Source: Nocardia nova SH22a (lineage in GTDB: Bacteria > Actinomycetota > Actinomycetes > Mycobacteriales > Mycobacteriaceae). Taken from it: 64,000 nucleotides of DNA. The notes below the pieces were generated by a model. The model was given only the letters and a program-made list of their open reading frames with translations. It was not told the origin of the DNA and made no database searches. Below, in pieces: positions 34,314 to 41,952 of the stretch. A program made the position numbers and the translations under genes. Each line of letters opens with the position of its first letter. Position 1 is the first letter of the stretch. The stretch covers positions 7,254,001 through 7,318,000 of the forward strand of contig NZ_CP006850.1 of the NCBI RefSeq assembly GCF_000523235.1, given 5' to 3'.

Positions 34314-34345
34314 CACTGTTGGCACTGTCGACTGTAGAGTGCTAA
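34310..34345. promoter_or_regulatory. CIRCE-like HrcA operator before ruc
   Basis: TTGGCACTG (34319-34327), nine bases, then GAGTGCTAA (34337-34345) matches the CIRCE consensus TTAGCACTC-N9-GAGTGCTAA in 16 of 18 arm positions with exact spacing. A second left-arm copy, TTAGCACTG, directly precedes it at 34310-34318 and overlaps the stop of the cyclo-ligase gene. In M. tuberculosis HrcA/CIRCE control extends to Rv0990c-Rv0991c, and the downstream gene here is the Rv0991c homologue. Confidence 0.8.
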
Positions 34346-34372
34346 AAGACGGAAAACCGTGGAGGTTCGCAG

Positions 34373-34705
34373 GTGCCTACTTACTCGTATCAGTGCACGC
34401 AGTGTGGTGACAAGTTCGACATCGTGCAGTCGTTCTCCGATGACACCCTGACCACCTGCGAGAAGTGCAACGGCAAGCTGCGCAAGCTGTTCAACTCGGT
34501 CGGCATCGTCTTCAAGGGCAGCGGCTTCTACCGCACCGACAGCCGCAACGGGTCGTCCACGGCCAGTGAGCCCGCCTCGAAGTCCAGCGAATCCAAGTCC
34601 GGCGATACGTCCGGCTCCTCGTCGAACTCCTCGGGTTCGTCGTCGAGTTCTTCGGGTTCCTCGACATCGTCCAGCTCGTCGACCACCGGTACCGCTGTCG
34701 CCTGA
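34373..34705 (+). CDS. ruc: FmdB-type zinc-ribbon protein, Ruc-like redox chaperone
   Basis: 110 residues: an FmdB zinc ribbon with C8, C11, C29 and C32, then from ~residue 55 a low-complexity tail of Ser, Gly and Thr. This matches M. tuberculosis Rv0991c (Ruc), a heat-shock-induced, redox-regulated chaperone that holds denatured proteins when its zinc cysteines are oxidised. GTGGAGG precedes ATG 34373. The CIRCE-like operator just upstream supports heat-shock regulation, and the neighbouring cyclo-ligase gene matches the mycobacterial order. Confidence 0.88.
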   Translation: MPTYSYQCTQCGDKFDIVQSFSDDTLTTCEKCNGKLRKLFNSVGIVFKGSGFYRTDSRNGSSTASEPASKSSESKSGDTSGSSSNSSGSSSSSSGSSTSSSSSTTGTAVA

Positions 34706-34838
34706 CCGGGCAGTTCCTGTCCGCGCGGGACGCTCGGGGGACTCCTGAGTTGTCCACAGCCGCACAGTTGTCCACAGACCGGTTTCGACCTGCGTCTTCG
34801 CCGAATGGCGCTGTCGCGCCCGCCCTACGGTTGCCCAC

Positions 34839-35579
34839 ATGTGGCAACTGCGATTCGATCACCCGAGCACCGGCCCGGATGCCGATCTCGGCCGGGCCCG
34901 CCTCACCGAGTCGTTCACCCGGTTCCGTCCCGCCTGGCTCGACCTCACCCTGGCCCGGCGCTTGTCGGCACTGGCCCTCGCCGTGCTGGCCGCGGTCCTC
35001 GCCCTGCGGGGTGATCCCGCCGCGCATCGCCGATCCGTGGTGGTGGCCGCGCGTGAGCTGACGCCGGGGCGAATCCTCACGGCCGATGATCTGCGCCGCA
35101 CCGACCTGCCCGCCGCGGTGGTGCCCGCGGGCGCCGTCACCGATCCGGCACAACTGGTGGGCGCCACCTCGACCGGTGCGGTGCACGCCGGGGAGATCCT
35201 CACCGATCTGCGCGTCGTGAGTCCCCGGCTGGCGGCCGCCGCCACCGGTGCCGCCGATGCCCGCATCGTGCCGATGCGCTTGGCGGACAACGCCGTCACC
35301 GCGATCCTGCGCCCCGGCGACCGGGTGGACGTGGTCGCGGCCGACGATCCGCCCGCCGATACCGATACCGATACCGATACTCACCAGCGCCGCGCGCCCG
35401 TCGCGCGAACCCTGGCCGGTGATGCCGCCGTCGTCCTCGTCTCCGGCACGGCCGCTACCGGCACCGCCCGAGCACCCGCTGCCTCCGAACGCATCGTGCT
35501 GCTGGCTCTCGATCCCGACCATGCCGCCACCGTCGCCGCGGCCTCCCTGCGCACGGCTCTGACCGTGGTTTTCCACTGA
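34839..35579 (+). CDS. SAF-domain membrane-anchored protein
   Basis: A 246-residue protein with one membrane helix (~38-57, LARRLSALALAVLAAVLAL) and then an SAF/CpaB-type domain: VVVAARELTPGRILTADDLR, TSTGAVHAGEILTDLRV and later LRPGDRVDVVAADDP. SAF domains occur in pilus-assembly CpaB proteins and flagellar FlgA chaperones; stand-alone actinobacterial members have no proven function. A small Asp-Thr run (~180-187) comes from repeated GATACC codons. The ribosome site is weak. It is co-oriented with ruc and mscL. Confidence 0.82.
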   Translation: MWQLRFDHPSTGPDADLGRARLTESFTRFRPAWLDLTLARRLSALALAVLAAVLALRGDPAAHRRSVVVAARELTPGRILTADDLRRTDLPAAVVPAGAVTDPAQLVGATSTGAVHAGEILTDLRVVSPRLAAAATGAADARIVPMRLADNAVTAILRPGDRVDVVAADDPPADTDTDTDTHQRRAPVARTLAGDAAVVLVSGTAATGTARAPAASERIVLLALDPDHAATVAAASLRTALTVVFH

Positions 35580-35724
35580 CTTCCGCTGTGTTCGCCAAGC
35601 ATTTGCCACAACCGTCCGTTAGCATCCGAAATAGCTCATGCGATAGCGAAATGCCATCGCCACGGACACCACGACCAGACCATTCGGCGCGGCCGCGGGC
35701 ACGCCAGATGAGACAGGAGCCGCA

Positions 35725-36132
35725 ATGCTGAAGGGTTTCAAGGACTTCCTGCTCCGTGGGAATGTGATCGAACTGGCGGTCGCGGTGGTGATGGGTACCG
35801 CGTTCACCGCGGTCGTCACCGCCATAGTCGACGGATTGGTCAATCCGATTCTGGATCTGTTCGGCGGCGGCAATGAGCACGGCTGGGGTTTCTATCTGGA
35901 TTCCAGCAAGCCGTCCACGTTCATCGCTCTCGGCCCGATCGTCACCGCGGCGATCAACTTCATCCTCATCGCGGCGATCCTCTACTTCATCCTGGTGCTG
36001 CCCGCCTCACGGATGATGCAGAAGCGCAAGTCGGCCGTGGAGCTGGAACAGTCCGAGGTGGAACTGCTGACCGAGATCCGTGATCTGCTGTCGGAGAACA
36101 ACAAGAGCTCCGGCGGTCGGCACGAATTCTGA
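35725..36132 (+). CDS. mscL: Large-conductance mechanosensitive channel
   Basis: The 135-residue protein begins MLKGFKDFLLRGNVIELAVA with VVMGTAFTAVV following: the amphipathic N-terminal helix and TM1 of MscL. A short periplasmic loop, TM2 (~70-92, NFILIAAILYFILVLPASRM) and a charged cytoplasmic helix complete the channel. MscL is a homopentamer that releases solutes on hypo-osmotic shock. GACAGGAG lies upstream of ATG 35725. It converges with the porin gene only 8 bp away. Confidence 0.97.
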   Translation: MLKGFKDFLLRGNVIELAVAVVMGTAFTAVVTAIVDGLVNPILDLFGGGNEHGWGFYLDSSKPSTFIALGPIVTAAINFILIAAILYFILVLPASRMMQKRKSAVELEQSEVELLTEIRDLLSENNKSSGGRHEF

Positions 36133-36140
36133 TCCACCGA

Positions 36141-36809
36141 TCAGGCGAGGGCGAACGAATTGCCCCACAACGTCACCCAGGAGATGACGTTGTCGGTCTC
36201 GACCTCGACGCTGACGAATGCGCGGGCCTGCGCGGCGCCGGGACATCCGGTGAGGCCGATGGTCTCGTCCGTCCAGGCCACCGATCCCTCGGAGCCCTCG
36301 AACCGGTCGCGGGCCCGGTGCGCGTCGGCGCCGAAGTCGCCGGGTTCCTCGCTGCCGAGCACGTAGAACGACCGCGCCTGTCCCGGGCCCAGGATCAGAT
36401 TTCCGCCCGTCCGGCCACCGTCGTCGGGACCGGCGTTCGCGCCGTCGCGCCAGTCCACCTTCGCGCCCGTCCCCGCGCCCGACAGGTCGACCTGACATCC
36501 GACGGTGTAGCCGGGATAGATGCTGCCGCCCACCACGGTCGTGCCGCCGGTCAGCTCGACGTGGGCGGTACCCGAGACTCCGGCATTGCGATACACCGGC
36601 ATGGTTCCGGGGAACCGGCCGATATTCGCCGATTCGCCGTCCAGCCACACATGCACGACCGTGCCGTCGGACAACACCTTGGACAGATCCCCGCCCGGCA
36701 ACGGGACGAACGTGTCGGCGACGGCCACACCGGTGGGCAGCAGCCCCGCCGCCGCGGTCACCATCGCCGTGGCGCAGGCGAGCCGGGCCACGGTTGTACC
36801 GATTCTCAT
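36141..36809 (-). CDS. MspA-family outer-membrane porin
   Basis: A 222-residue secreted protein with signal peptide MRIGTTVARLACATAMVTAA ending near AVADT, then beta-rich MspA-type sequence (SDGTVVHVWLDGESANIGRF, GGTTVVGGSIYPGYTVGCQV, QARAFVSVEVETDNVISWV). MspA porins are octameric barrels spanning the mycolate outer membrane. ATG 36809 is chosen because the signal peptide begins there; ATG 36830 is also in frame. The protein ends in FALA, hydrophobic as usual for the family. Confidence 0.88.
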   Translation of the reverse strand: MRIGTTVARLACATAMVTAAAGLLPTGVAVADTFVPLPGGDLSKVLSDGTVVHVWLDGESANIGRFPGTMPVYRNAGVSGTAHVELTGGTTVVGGSIYPGYTVGCQVDLSGAGTGAKVDWRDGANAGPDDGGRTGGNLILGPGQARSFYVLGSEEPGDFGADAHRARDRFEGSEGSVAWTDETIGLTGCPGAAQARAFVSVEVETDNVISWVTLWGNSFALA

Positions 36810-36890
36810 CTCAGGTAATTCCTCGATCATGAAACGCGTTGTGCGCGAGGAGATTACCCGACCGGTCCGCATGCGGACCGGCGAAGGTCG

Positions 36891-37115
36891 TCAGCCGTGG
36901 TGGGGCGGTACCTGTGAGCGCAGCCAGTCGTCCGGGGAGCTCGGCCGCTCACCGTCGGACGACCGTTCGTCACTGCTGGTCTGCGGCAGTGTCTCACCGA
37001 AGACGCGGGCCAGGCGGGCGGCCTCGGCGGCCGAGCGGGTGCGCCCGCGCTCCGGACGATCCGCCGCGGGCGCATCGTCGTCGGGGCGCTGCTCGCCCGC
37101 CGGCCGCTCGGTCAT
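36891..37115 (-). CDS. Small hypothetical protein coupled to moaB
   Basis: 74 residues, very hydrophilic, with a short amphipathic core AEAARLARVFGETLPQTSSD and the ending DDWLRSQVPPHHG. The ATG at 37115 overlaps the moaB stop as ATGA, which suggests translational coupling. I do not recognise a domain, but small proteins with this VFGE...WLR..PPHH pattern, from memory, follow moaB in related genomes. It could be a regulator or partner of the MoaB/HtrA unit. Confidence 0.7.
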   Translation of the reverse strand: MTERPAGEQRPDDDAPAADRPERGRTRSAAEAARLARVFGETLPQTSSDERSSDGERPSSPDDWLRSQVPPHHG

Positions 37116-37708
37116 TCCGCCAGACCGGACAATTCGTCGACGACCCGGCTCACCAGCGGGCCCAGCGTGGCCATGCCGTCGCGGATGGCATCGCGGGCGC
37201 CCGGCAGATTCACCACGAGGGTGCTGCCCGAGACACCGGCCAGGCCGCGCGAGAGCCCGGCGTCGAGCGAGCCCGCCGCCAGGCCGGAGGCGCGCAATGC
37301 CTCACTGATACCGGGCAATTCGCGATCGAGGACCTCGAGAGTGGCCTCGGGGGTGACATCGCGTGGCGACATCCCCGTGCCGCCGACCGAGATCACCAGG
37401 TCGACACCGCCGATGACGGCGGTGTTGAGCGCATTGCGGATCTCGATCTCGTCGGCGGCCACCGGGATCGTCGCATCCACGAGGAAGCCGAACTCGGTGA
37501 GCAGTTCGGTGACCAGTGGCCCCACCGAATCGACCCCGCCGTGCGCGGTTCGATCGTCCACGACCACAACTAGGGCACGGCCCGCCACAGGAGCATCGAT
37601 TTCCATATCGCTCACCGTAGCGTCTGTGGGCGACAACCATTCCGGTCCCCCGGGCTCGCCGTCGTCCGGCGGTGGGAGCACGGTCAAGGGGCGCGGTTCA
37701 CGGATCAT
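37112..37708 (-). CDS. moaB2: MoaB/Mog-type molybdopterin-binding protein
   Basis: A 198-residue MoaB/MogA-fold protein with VVVVDDRTAHGGVDSVGPLV and the signature SVGGTGMSPRDVTPEAT, which binds molybdopterin and takes part in its adenylylation. The start at 37708 has GGAGG at seven bases and overlaps the htrA stop (ATGA), so the two are coupled. The order mprA-mprB-pepD-moaB2 is the same as Rv0981-Rv0984 in M. tuberculosis, where this unit belongs to envelope-stress control. The first ~34 residues are a Pro-rich extension. Confidence 0.92.
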   Translation of the reverse strand: MIREPRPLTVLPPPDDGEPGGPEWLSPTDATVSDMEIDAPVAGRALVVVVDDRTAHGGVDSVGPLVTELLTEFGFLVDATIPVAADEIEIRNALNTAVIGGVDLVISVGGTGMSPRDVTPEATLEVLDRELPGISEALRASGLAAGSLDAGLSRGLAGVSGSTLVVNLPGARDAIRDGMATLGPLVSRVVDELSGLAE

Positions 37709-39327
37709 CGACCACCCTCCGCTTGTGCGGCGCCGAGGGTCACCTCGACGGTTTTCGGATTCTGTCCCTGCGGATCGGTGTAGGTCACCTTGACCTTGTC
37801 ACCGGGCTGATGTGACCGTACCGCAGCAATGAGCGAGTTGCCCGAGTCGATGACCTGATTGTCCACCTTGGTCACGATCACGCCACCCGGAATACCCGCC
37901 TTCGCCGCCGGGCCGTCCGGGGTCACATCCAGGACCCGGGCGCCGTTGGCGTCGTCCTGGGCGCGGACCGAGATACCGATCTGCGCGTAGGTGGCGTGGC
38001 CGGTCTTGATCAGCTCGTCGGCGATGCGGCGGGCCTGATCCACCGGGATCGCGAAGCCCAGCCCGATCGAACCGCTCTGCGAACCCTGCATCTCACCGGC
38101 GCTCAGGGTCGCGATCGCGGTGTTGATACCGATCAGCTTGCCGTTCATATCGACCAGCGCACCACCGGAGTTGCCCGGGTTGATCGCCGCGTCGGTCTGG
38201 ATCGCGGAGATGACCGTGCCCTGGGAACCGGCCTCACCACTGGTCGACACCGGCCGGTTCAGCGCCGAGACGATGCCGGTGGTCACGGTCCCCGCCAGGC
38301 CCAGCGGCGAACCGACGGCGACCACCGGCTGACCGACCATGACGTTGTTCGAGGTGCCCAGTTCGATCGGGGTCAGATCCGTCTTGCCCTCGACCTTGAT
38401 GACCGCCAGATCGGAAACCGGATCGGCTCCGACGATCGAGGCGTTCGCGGTGGTGCCGTCCTGGAAGGCGACCTCCATCTTGGCGTTGGGCCCGGCGCCG
38501 CTGGCGACGTGGTTGTTGGTCAGGATGAGCCCGTTCGAGGACAGCACCACACCCGAACCCTCGCCGCCTTCGCCGCGCGCGCTGGCGACCCGGATCATCA
38601 CGACGCTCGGGACCACCTTCTGCGCCACCGCAGGTACCGATCCGGGCGGTGCGGTGTTGGAGGCGGGCGCGACCGGCGCCGGAGCGTTCAGGGCGTTGTT
38701 CACCGTCCCGCTGTCGTTGTCGGAGCGGGTTGCCAGGCTGCCGACCGCGCCGCCGATTCCACCGGCGACCAGCGCCAGCACGACGGCCCCGACGAGCAGG
38801 CCCGCGCGACCTCGCGGACGTGGCGCGGGTGCGGCGGCGGGCGGCTCGTTCCCGCCGGGAGGAGTCGCTCCCGGCGGGAACGCTCCGTGCTGTGCGGTCT
38901 GCTCGGCGGTCGCGTACGGGTTGTACGGCGACATCGGCGCGGTGTGCCCGGCGCCCGGATATCCCGGATACTGCCCGGCGGGTACGCCGCGATCGCCCGG
39001 TCCGTAGCCGGGCGGCGTCGCGCCCGGATAGTTCGCCCCGCCCGGATGACCGGCCGCGGGATTCGCGGAGAACTGCTCGGTCCGTTCACCGCCGTACTCG
39101 GGCGGCACGGCACCGGGGGCGCCCGGCGGGATCGCTGACCCGCTCGGCGGTTCGGCGGGAGTACTCGGCGGGACGCCCTCCGGACCCGGCTGGTCGTTTC
39201 CCGGCCGCGGAGCGGCCCATTGCGAGTCTTGCGGCGTATCCCCTGCCGACTGTTGCGGAGCGGCCCCACCCGACTGCGGAGTCGAACCGGTCGGCTCGTC
39301 GCGCCGGTCCTTCGAATCCTCGGTCAT
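37705..39327 (-). CDS. htrA: HtrA/DegP-type serine protease (PepD)
   Basis: 540 residues: a long Pro/Gly-rich cytoplasmic segment (1-170), one membrane helix (~174-198), a trypsin-like domain with H273 (TNNHVAS), D306 (SDLAVI) and S387 (NPGNSGGA), and a C-terminal PDZ domain (~450-530). The protease faces the periplasm and degrades or refolds damaged envelope proteins. In mycobacteria PepD is induced by MprAB under surfactant and envelope stress. A TCTCAG direct-repeat box about 40-60 bp upstream is nearly identical to one before mprA. Confidence 0.95.
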   Translation of the reverse strand: MTEDSKDRRDEPTGSTPQSGGAAPQQSAGDTPQDSQWAAPRPGNDQPGPEGVPPSTPAEPPSGSAIPPGAPGAVPPEYGGERTEQFSANPAAGHPGGANYPGATPPGYGPGDRGVPAGQYPGYPGAGHTAPMSPYNPYATAEQTAQHGAFPPGATPPGGNEPPAAAPAPRPRGRAGLLVGAVVLALVAGGIGGAVGSLATRSDNDSGTVNNALNAPAPVAPASNTAPPGSVPAVAQKVVPSVVMIRVASARGEGGEGSGVVLSSNGLILTNNHVASGAGPNAKMEVAFQDGTTANASIVGADPVSDLAVIKVEGKTDLTPIELGTSNNVMVGQPVVAVGSPLGLAGTVTTGIVSALNRPVSTSGEAGSQGTVISAIQTDAAINPGNSGGALVDMNGKLIGINTAIATLSAGEMQGSQSGSIGLGFAIPVDQARRIADELIKTGHATYAQIGISVRAQDDANGARVLDVTPDGPAAKAGIPGGVIVTKVDNQVIDSGNSLIAAVRSHQPGDKVKVTYTDPQGQNPKTVEVTLGAAQAEGGR

Positions 39328-39368
39328 TTCTCTCGTTTCTCCTCGAGTCTGTCGCCCAGCCTGATGAC

Positions 39369-39390
39369 AACGACTGAGAGCGGACTGAGA
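39369..39390 (-). promoter_or_regulatory. MprA-type box upstream of htrA
   Basis: Read on the minus strand this site carries two TCTCAG hexamers separated by five bases and followed by TCGTT. The same 22-bp sequence, with one change, occurs upstream of mprA. Direct-repeat hexamers of this kind are typical of OmpR-family regulators such as MprA, whose known targets include pepD and mprA. Confidence 0.8.
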
Positions 39391-39450
39391 CCGTGCTTTC
39401 AGTTCTCCGTGATGTACCGCGAACGGACGCTACGCCGCCCGGCACACATT

Positions 39451-40935
39451 TTATGGCGCGGAACGCCCGTCGGTCGGCACGATCGGCGCCTCACCTGGCA
39501 AGACGATCCGGACCAGCGTGCCGCCACGATCGGAGGTATCGACGGTGATCGTGCCGCCGTGTTTGGACACCACCTGTTTGACGATCGCCAGGCCCAACCC
39601 GGAACCGGGCATCGACCGGGACGCCGTGGTGCGGTAGAACCGCTCGAATACCAGTTCCCGTTCCTCCGGCGGGATTCCGGGCCCGGCGTCGTCGATGGCG
39701 ATCTCCATCAGGCCCGGACCGGTTTCGCCCATGGTCAGCACGACCTGCGCGCCCGGCGGGCTCCACTTCGCGGCGTTGTCGAGCACATTGAGGATCGCGC
39801 GTTCGAGACCGGCGTCGTGGCCGTAGACGAACCACGACCTGGTCCGGGAGGAGAACTCCACATCGACGCGCCGCCGCCGCACCCGTTCCAGCGCCCGCTC
39901 GGCGACCTCGCCGAGATCGACCCGCTCGTAGACGGTTTCGGGCGCGTCCTCGCGAGCGAGATCGACCAGATCGCCGACCAGCGTGGACAGTTCCTCGATC
40001 TGCGCGATCACATCCGCGCGCAACCCGGCCATGTCCTCCTCCGGAATGGGCGGTGCGTCCGGTCGCGACGAGGCGATGAGCAGCTCCATATTGGTGCGCA
40101 ACGAGGTCAGCGGCGTGCGCAGTTCGTGCCCGGCGTCGGCCACCAGCCGCCGCTGCCGGTCCCGCGATTCGGCGAGCGCGCGCAGCATGAGATTGAAACT
40201 CTCGGTGAGCCGGGCCAGTTCGTCGTCGCCGGTGACCGGGATCGGGGTCAGATCGTCGGTGCGGGCCACCCGCTCGGTGGCCGCGGTCAGGCGGGCGATG
40301 GGCCGCAGCCCGGTCCGTCCCACCGTGGCACCGGCCGCACCGGCCACCAGGACACCGCACCCACCGATGGTGAACAGCAGCCAGGCGAGCCGGTCGAGCA
40401 CCTCCCGGGTCGGCTCCAGCGACCGCGAGATCACCAGGGTGGCGCCGGATGTGGTGCGCCGGGCCAGGACTCGCTGATTACCGGCGGTGCGCAGGGAGGC
40501 TTCGGCCTGGCCGTGGGCCACCGCCATCTCCGCCCGACCGATGGGCGGATACATCGGCTGCGGCGGCGTATAGGGGATATCGACGTCCGGATACAGCAGC
40601 GCGATCCCGATATCGTTGGAGTACAGGCTGCTGAACATCAGGATGGCCTGGAAACCCTGCAGGTCGATGTTGTTCTTGACCATCACGTCCGAGCGGCTGC
40701 GCAGCTGACTGTCCACATCGGCGTAGAGCGCCCGCGCCACCAGCGCGTAGGCGGCGATCGATGTCACCGCCACCGCGATCGCCACCACCGAGGCCGCCAG
40801 CAATGTGACCCGCCAGCGCAGGGACACCGATCGGGTCAGCGGCATGGGCGGGCGCATTTCGTGCGGATCGGGACGCGGGCGCAAACGCGCCACCCGATCG
40901 GGACGGCCACCGCCACCCGTATGCGTTCTAGCCAC
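39451..40935 (-). CDS. mprB: Sensor histidine kinase MprB
   Basis: 494 residues with TM1 (~45-65), an extracytoplasmic sensor domain (~65-190), TM2, HAMP, then HisKA with the phosphorylated histidine in DAGHELRTPLTSLR, and HATPase boxes N (ILNVLDNAAKWSP), G1 (DAGPGIP) and G2 (GSGLGLAIVKQ). With MprA it senses cell-envelope stress in Corynebacteriales. The GTG 40935 start lies 8 bp after mprA; ATG 40857 is an alternative. htrA follows from its own promoter. Confidence 0.95.
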   Translation of the reverse strand: MARTHTGGGGRPDRVARLRPRPDPHEMRPPMPLTRSVSLRWRVTLLAASVVAIAVAVTSIAAYALVARALYADVDSQLRSRSDVMVKNNIDLQGFQAILMFSSLYSNDIGIALLYPDVDIPYTPPQPMYPPIGRAEMAVAHGQAEASLRTAGNQRVLARRTTSGATLVISRSLEPTREVLDRLAWLLFTIGGCGVLVAGAAGATVGRTGLRPIARLTAATERVARTDDLTPIPVTGDDELARLTESFNLMLRALAESRDRQRRLVADAGHELRTPLTSLRTNMELLIASSRPDAPPIPEEDMAGLRADVIAQIEELSTLVGDLVDLAREDAPETVYERVDLGEVAERALERVRRRRVDVEFSSRTRSWFVYGHDAGLERAILNVLDNAAKWSPPGAQVVLTMGETGPGLMEIAIDDAGPGIPPEERELVFERFYRTTASRSMPGSGLGLAIVKQVVSKHGGTITVDTSDRGGTLVRIVLPGEAPIVPTDGRSAP

Positions 40936-40943
40936 GACGCGGC

Positions 40944-41633
40944 CTACGGAGGGGTCTCGCGCAGCACATATCCGACACCGCGCACGGTGTGGATCAACCG
41001 CGGTTCCCCCTCGGCCTCGGTTTTGCGGCGCAGATAACCGATATAGACTTCGAGCGCATTACCGGAGGTCGGGAAGTCGTAACCCCACACTTCCTCCAGA
41101 ATGCGGCTGCGGGTGAGTACCCGGCGCGGATTCGCCATCAACATTTCCATCAGGGAGAATTCCGTGCGGGTCAGGCTGATGGCGCGCTCGCCGCGCGCTA
41201 CTTCCCGCGTGACCGGATCCAGGGACAGATCCGCGAAGGTCATCCGCTCCGAGGAATCGGCCGCGGTATCGGCGGTGGTCCGGCGCAGCAGGGCCCGCAA
41301 CCGGGCCAGCAATTCCTCGAGGGCGAACGGTTTGGGCAGGTAGTCGTCGGCGCCGGCGTCCAGGCCCGCGACGCGCTCGGAGACCGAATCCCGCGCGGTC
41401 AGCACGAGAATCGGCAGATCGTCACCGGTGCTGCGCAGGCGGCGGCAGACCTCGAGACCGTCCAGCCGCGGCATCATCACGTCGAGCACCAGGGCATCGG
41501 GCCGGGACGCGGTCACCTTCTCGAGCGCATCGAGTCCGTCGACCGCCAGCTCGACGGAATATCCGTTGAAGGTGAGCGACCGGCGCAGCGACTCGCGCAC
41601 CGCGCGATCATCGTCGACTACCAGAATTCGCAT
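40944..41633 (-). CDS. mprA: OmpR-type response regulator MprA
   Basis: 229 residues: a receiver domain beginning [20 protein letters not shown] with phospho-acceptor Asp in [12 protein letters not shown], and a winged-helix OmpR/PhoB domain ending in [16 protein letters not shown]. It pairs with MprB and activates stress sigma factors and pepD in mycobacteria. A copy of the TCTCAG direct-repeat box lies 19-40 bp before its start, consistent with autoregulation. Confidence 0.96.
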   Translation of the reverse strand: MRILVVDDDRAVRESLRRSLTFNGYSVELAVDGLDALEKVTASRPDALVLDVMMPRLDGLEVCRRLRSTGDDLPILVLTARDSVSERVAGLDAGADDYLPKPFALEELLARLRALLRRTTADTAADSSERMTFADLSLDPVTREVARGERAISLTRTEFSLMEMLMANPRRVLTRSRILEEVWGYDFPTSGNALEVYIGYLRRKTEAEGEPRLIHTVRGVGYVLRETPP

Positions 41634-41651
41634 GGCTTCCAGTTTGACCGG

Positions 41652-41673
41652 AACGACTGAGAGCCGACTGAGA
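41652..41673 (-). promoter_or_regulatory. MprA-type box upstream of mprA
   Basis: This 22-bp site matches the box before htrA at 21 of 22 positions, with two TCTCAG hexamers on the minus strand. The rest of 41674-41952 is the divergent promoter region before the conservon kinase gene, where I see no further gene or clear operator. Confidence 0.8.
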
Positions 41674-41952
41674 ACGGATCATTCGACACGCCGCACATCC
41701 ACAACCCATGACCTGCGAATTCGGCAAAAATCCCGCCGGAAACGAGTGCGGCGAACGAAAGTTGTTGAGCCGGGCGGAATTAGACACGGTACAGTCGACA
41801 CCACCAAATTGCCGCCGACCGGTTCTCGCGGTATGTTGCCTGCGGTAAAAGTAAACCTCTAGTTGGTTCTCAACCCGTCGGACCCGAACGGCCAGACGCG
41901 GGCGGCGGCCGGAACCCGGGGCACGTGCGCGAGCGGAGGCGACGGAAGCGGG

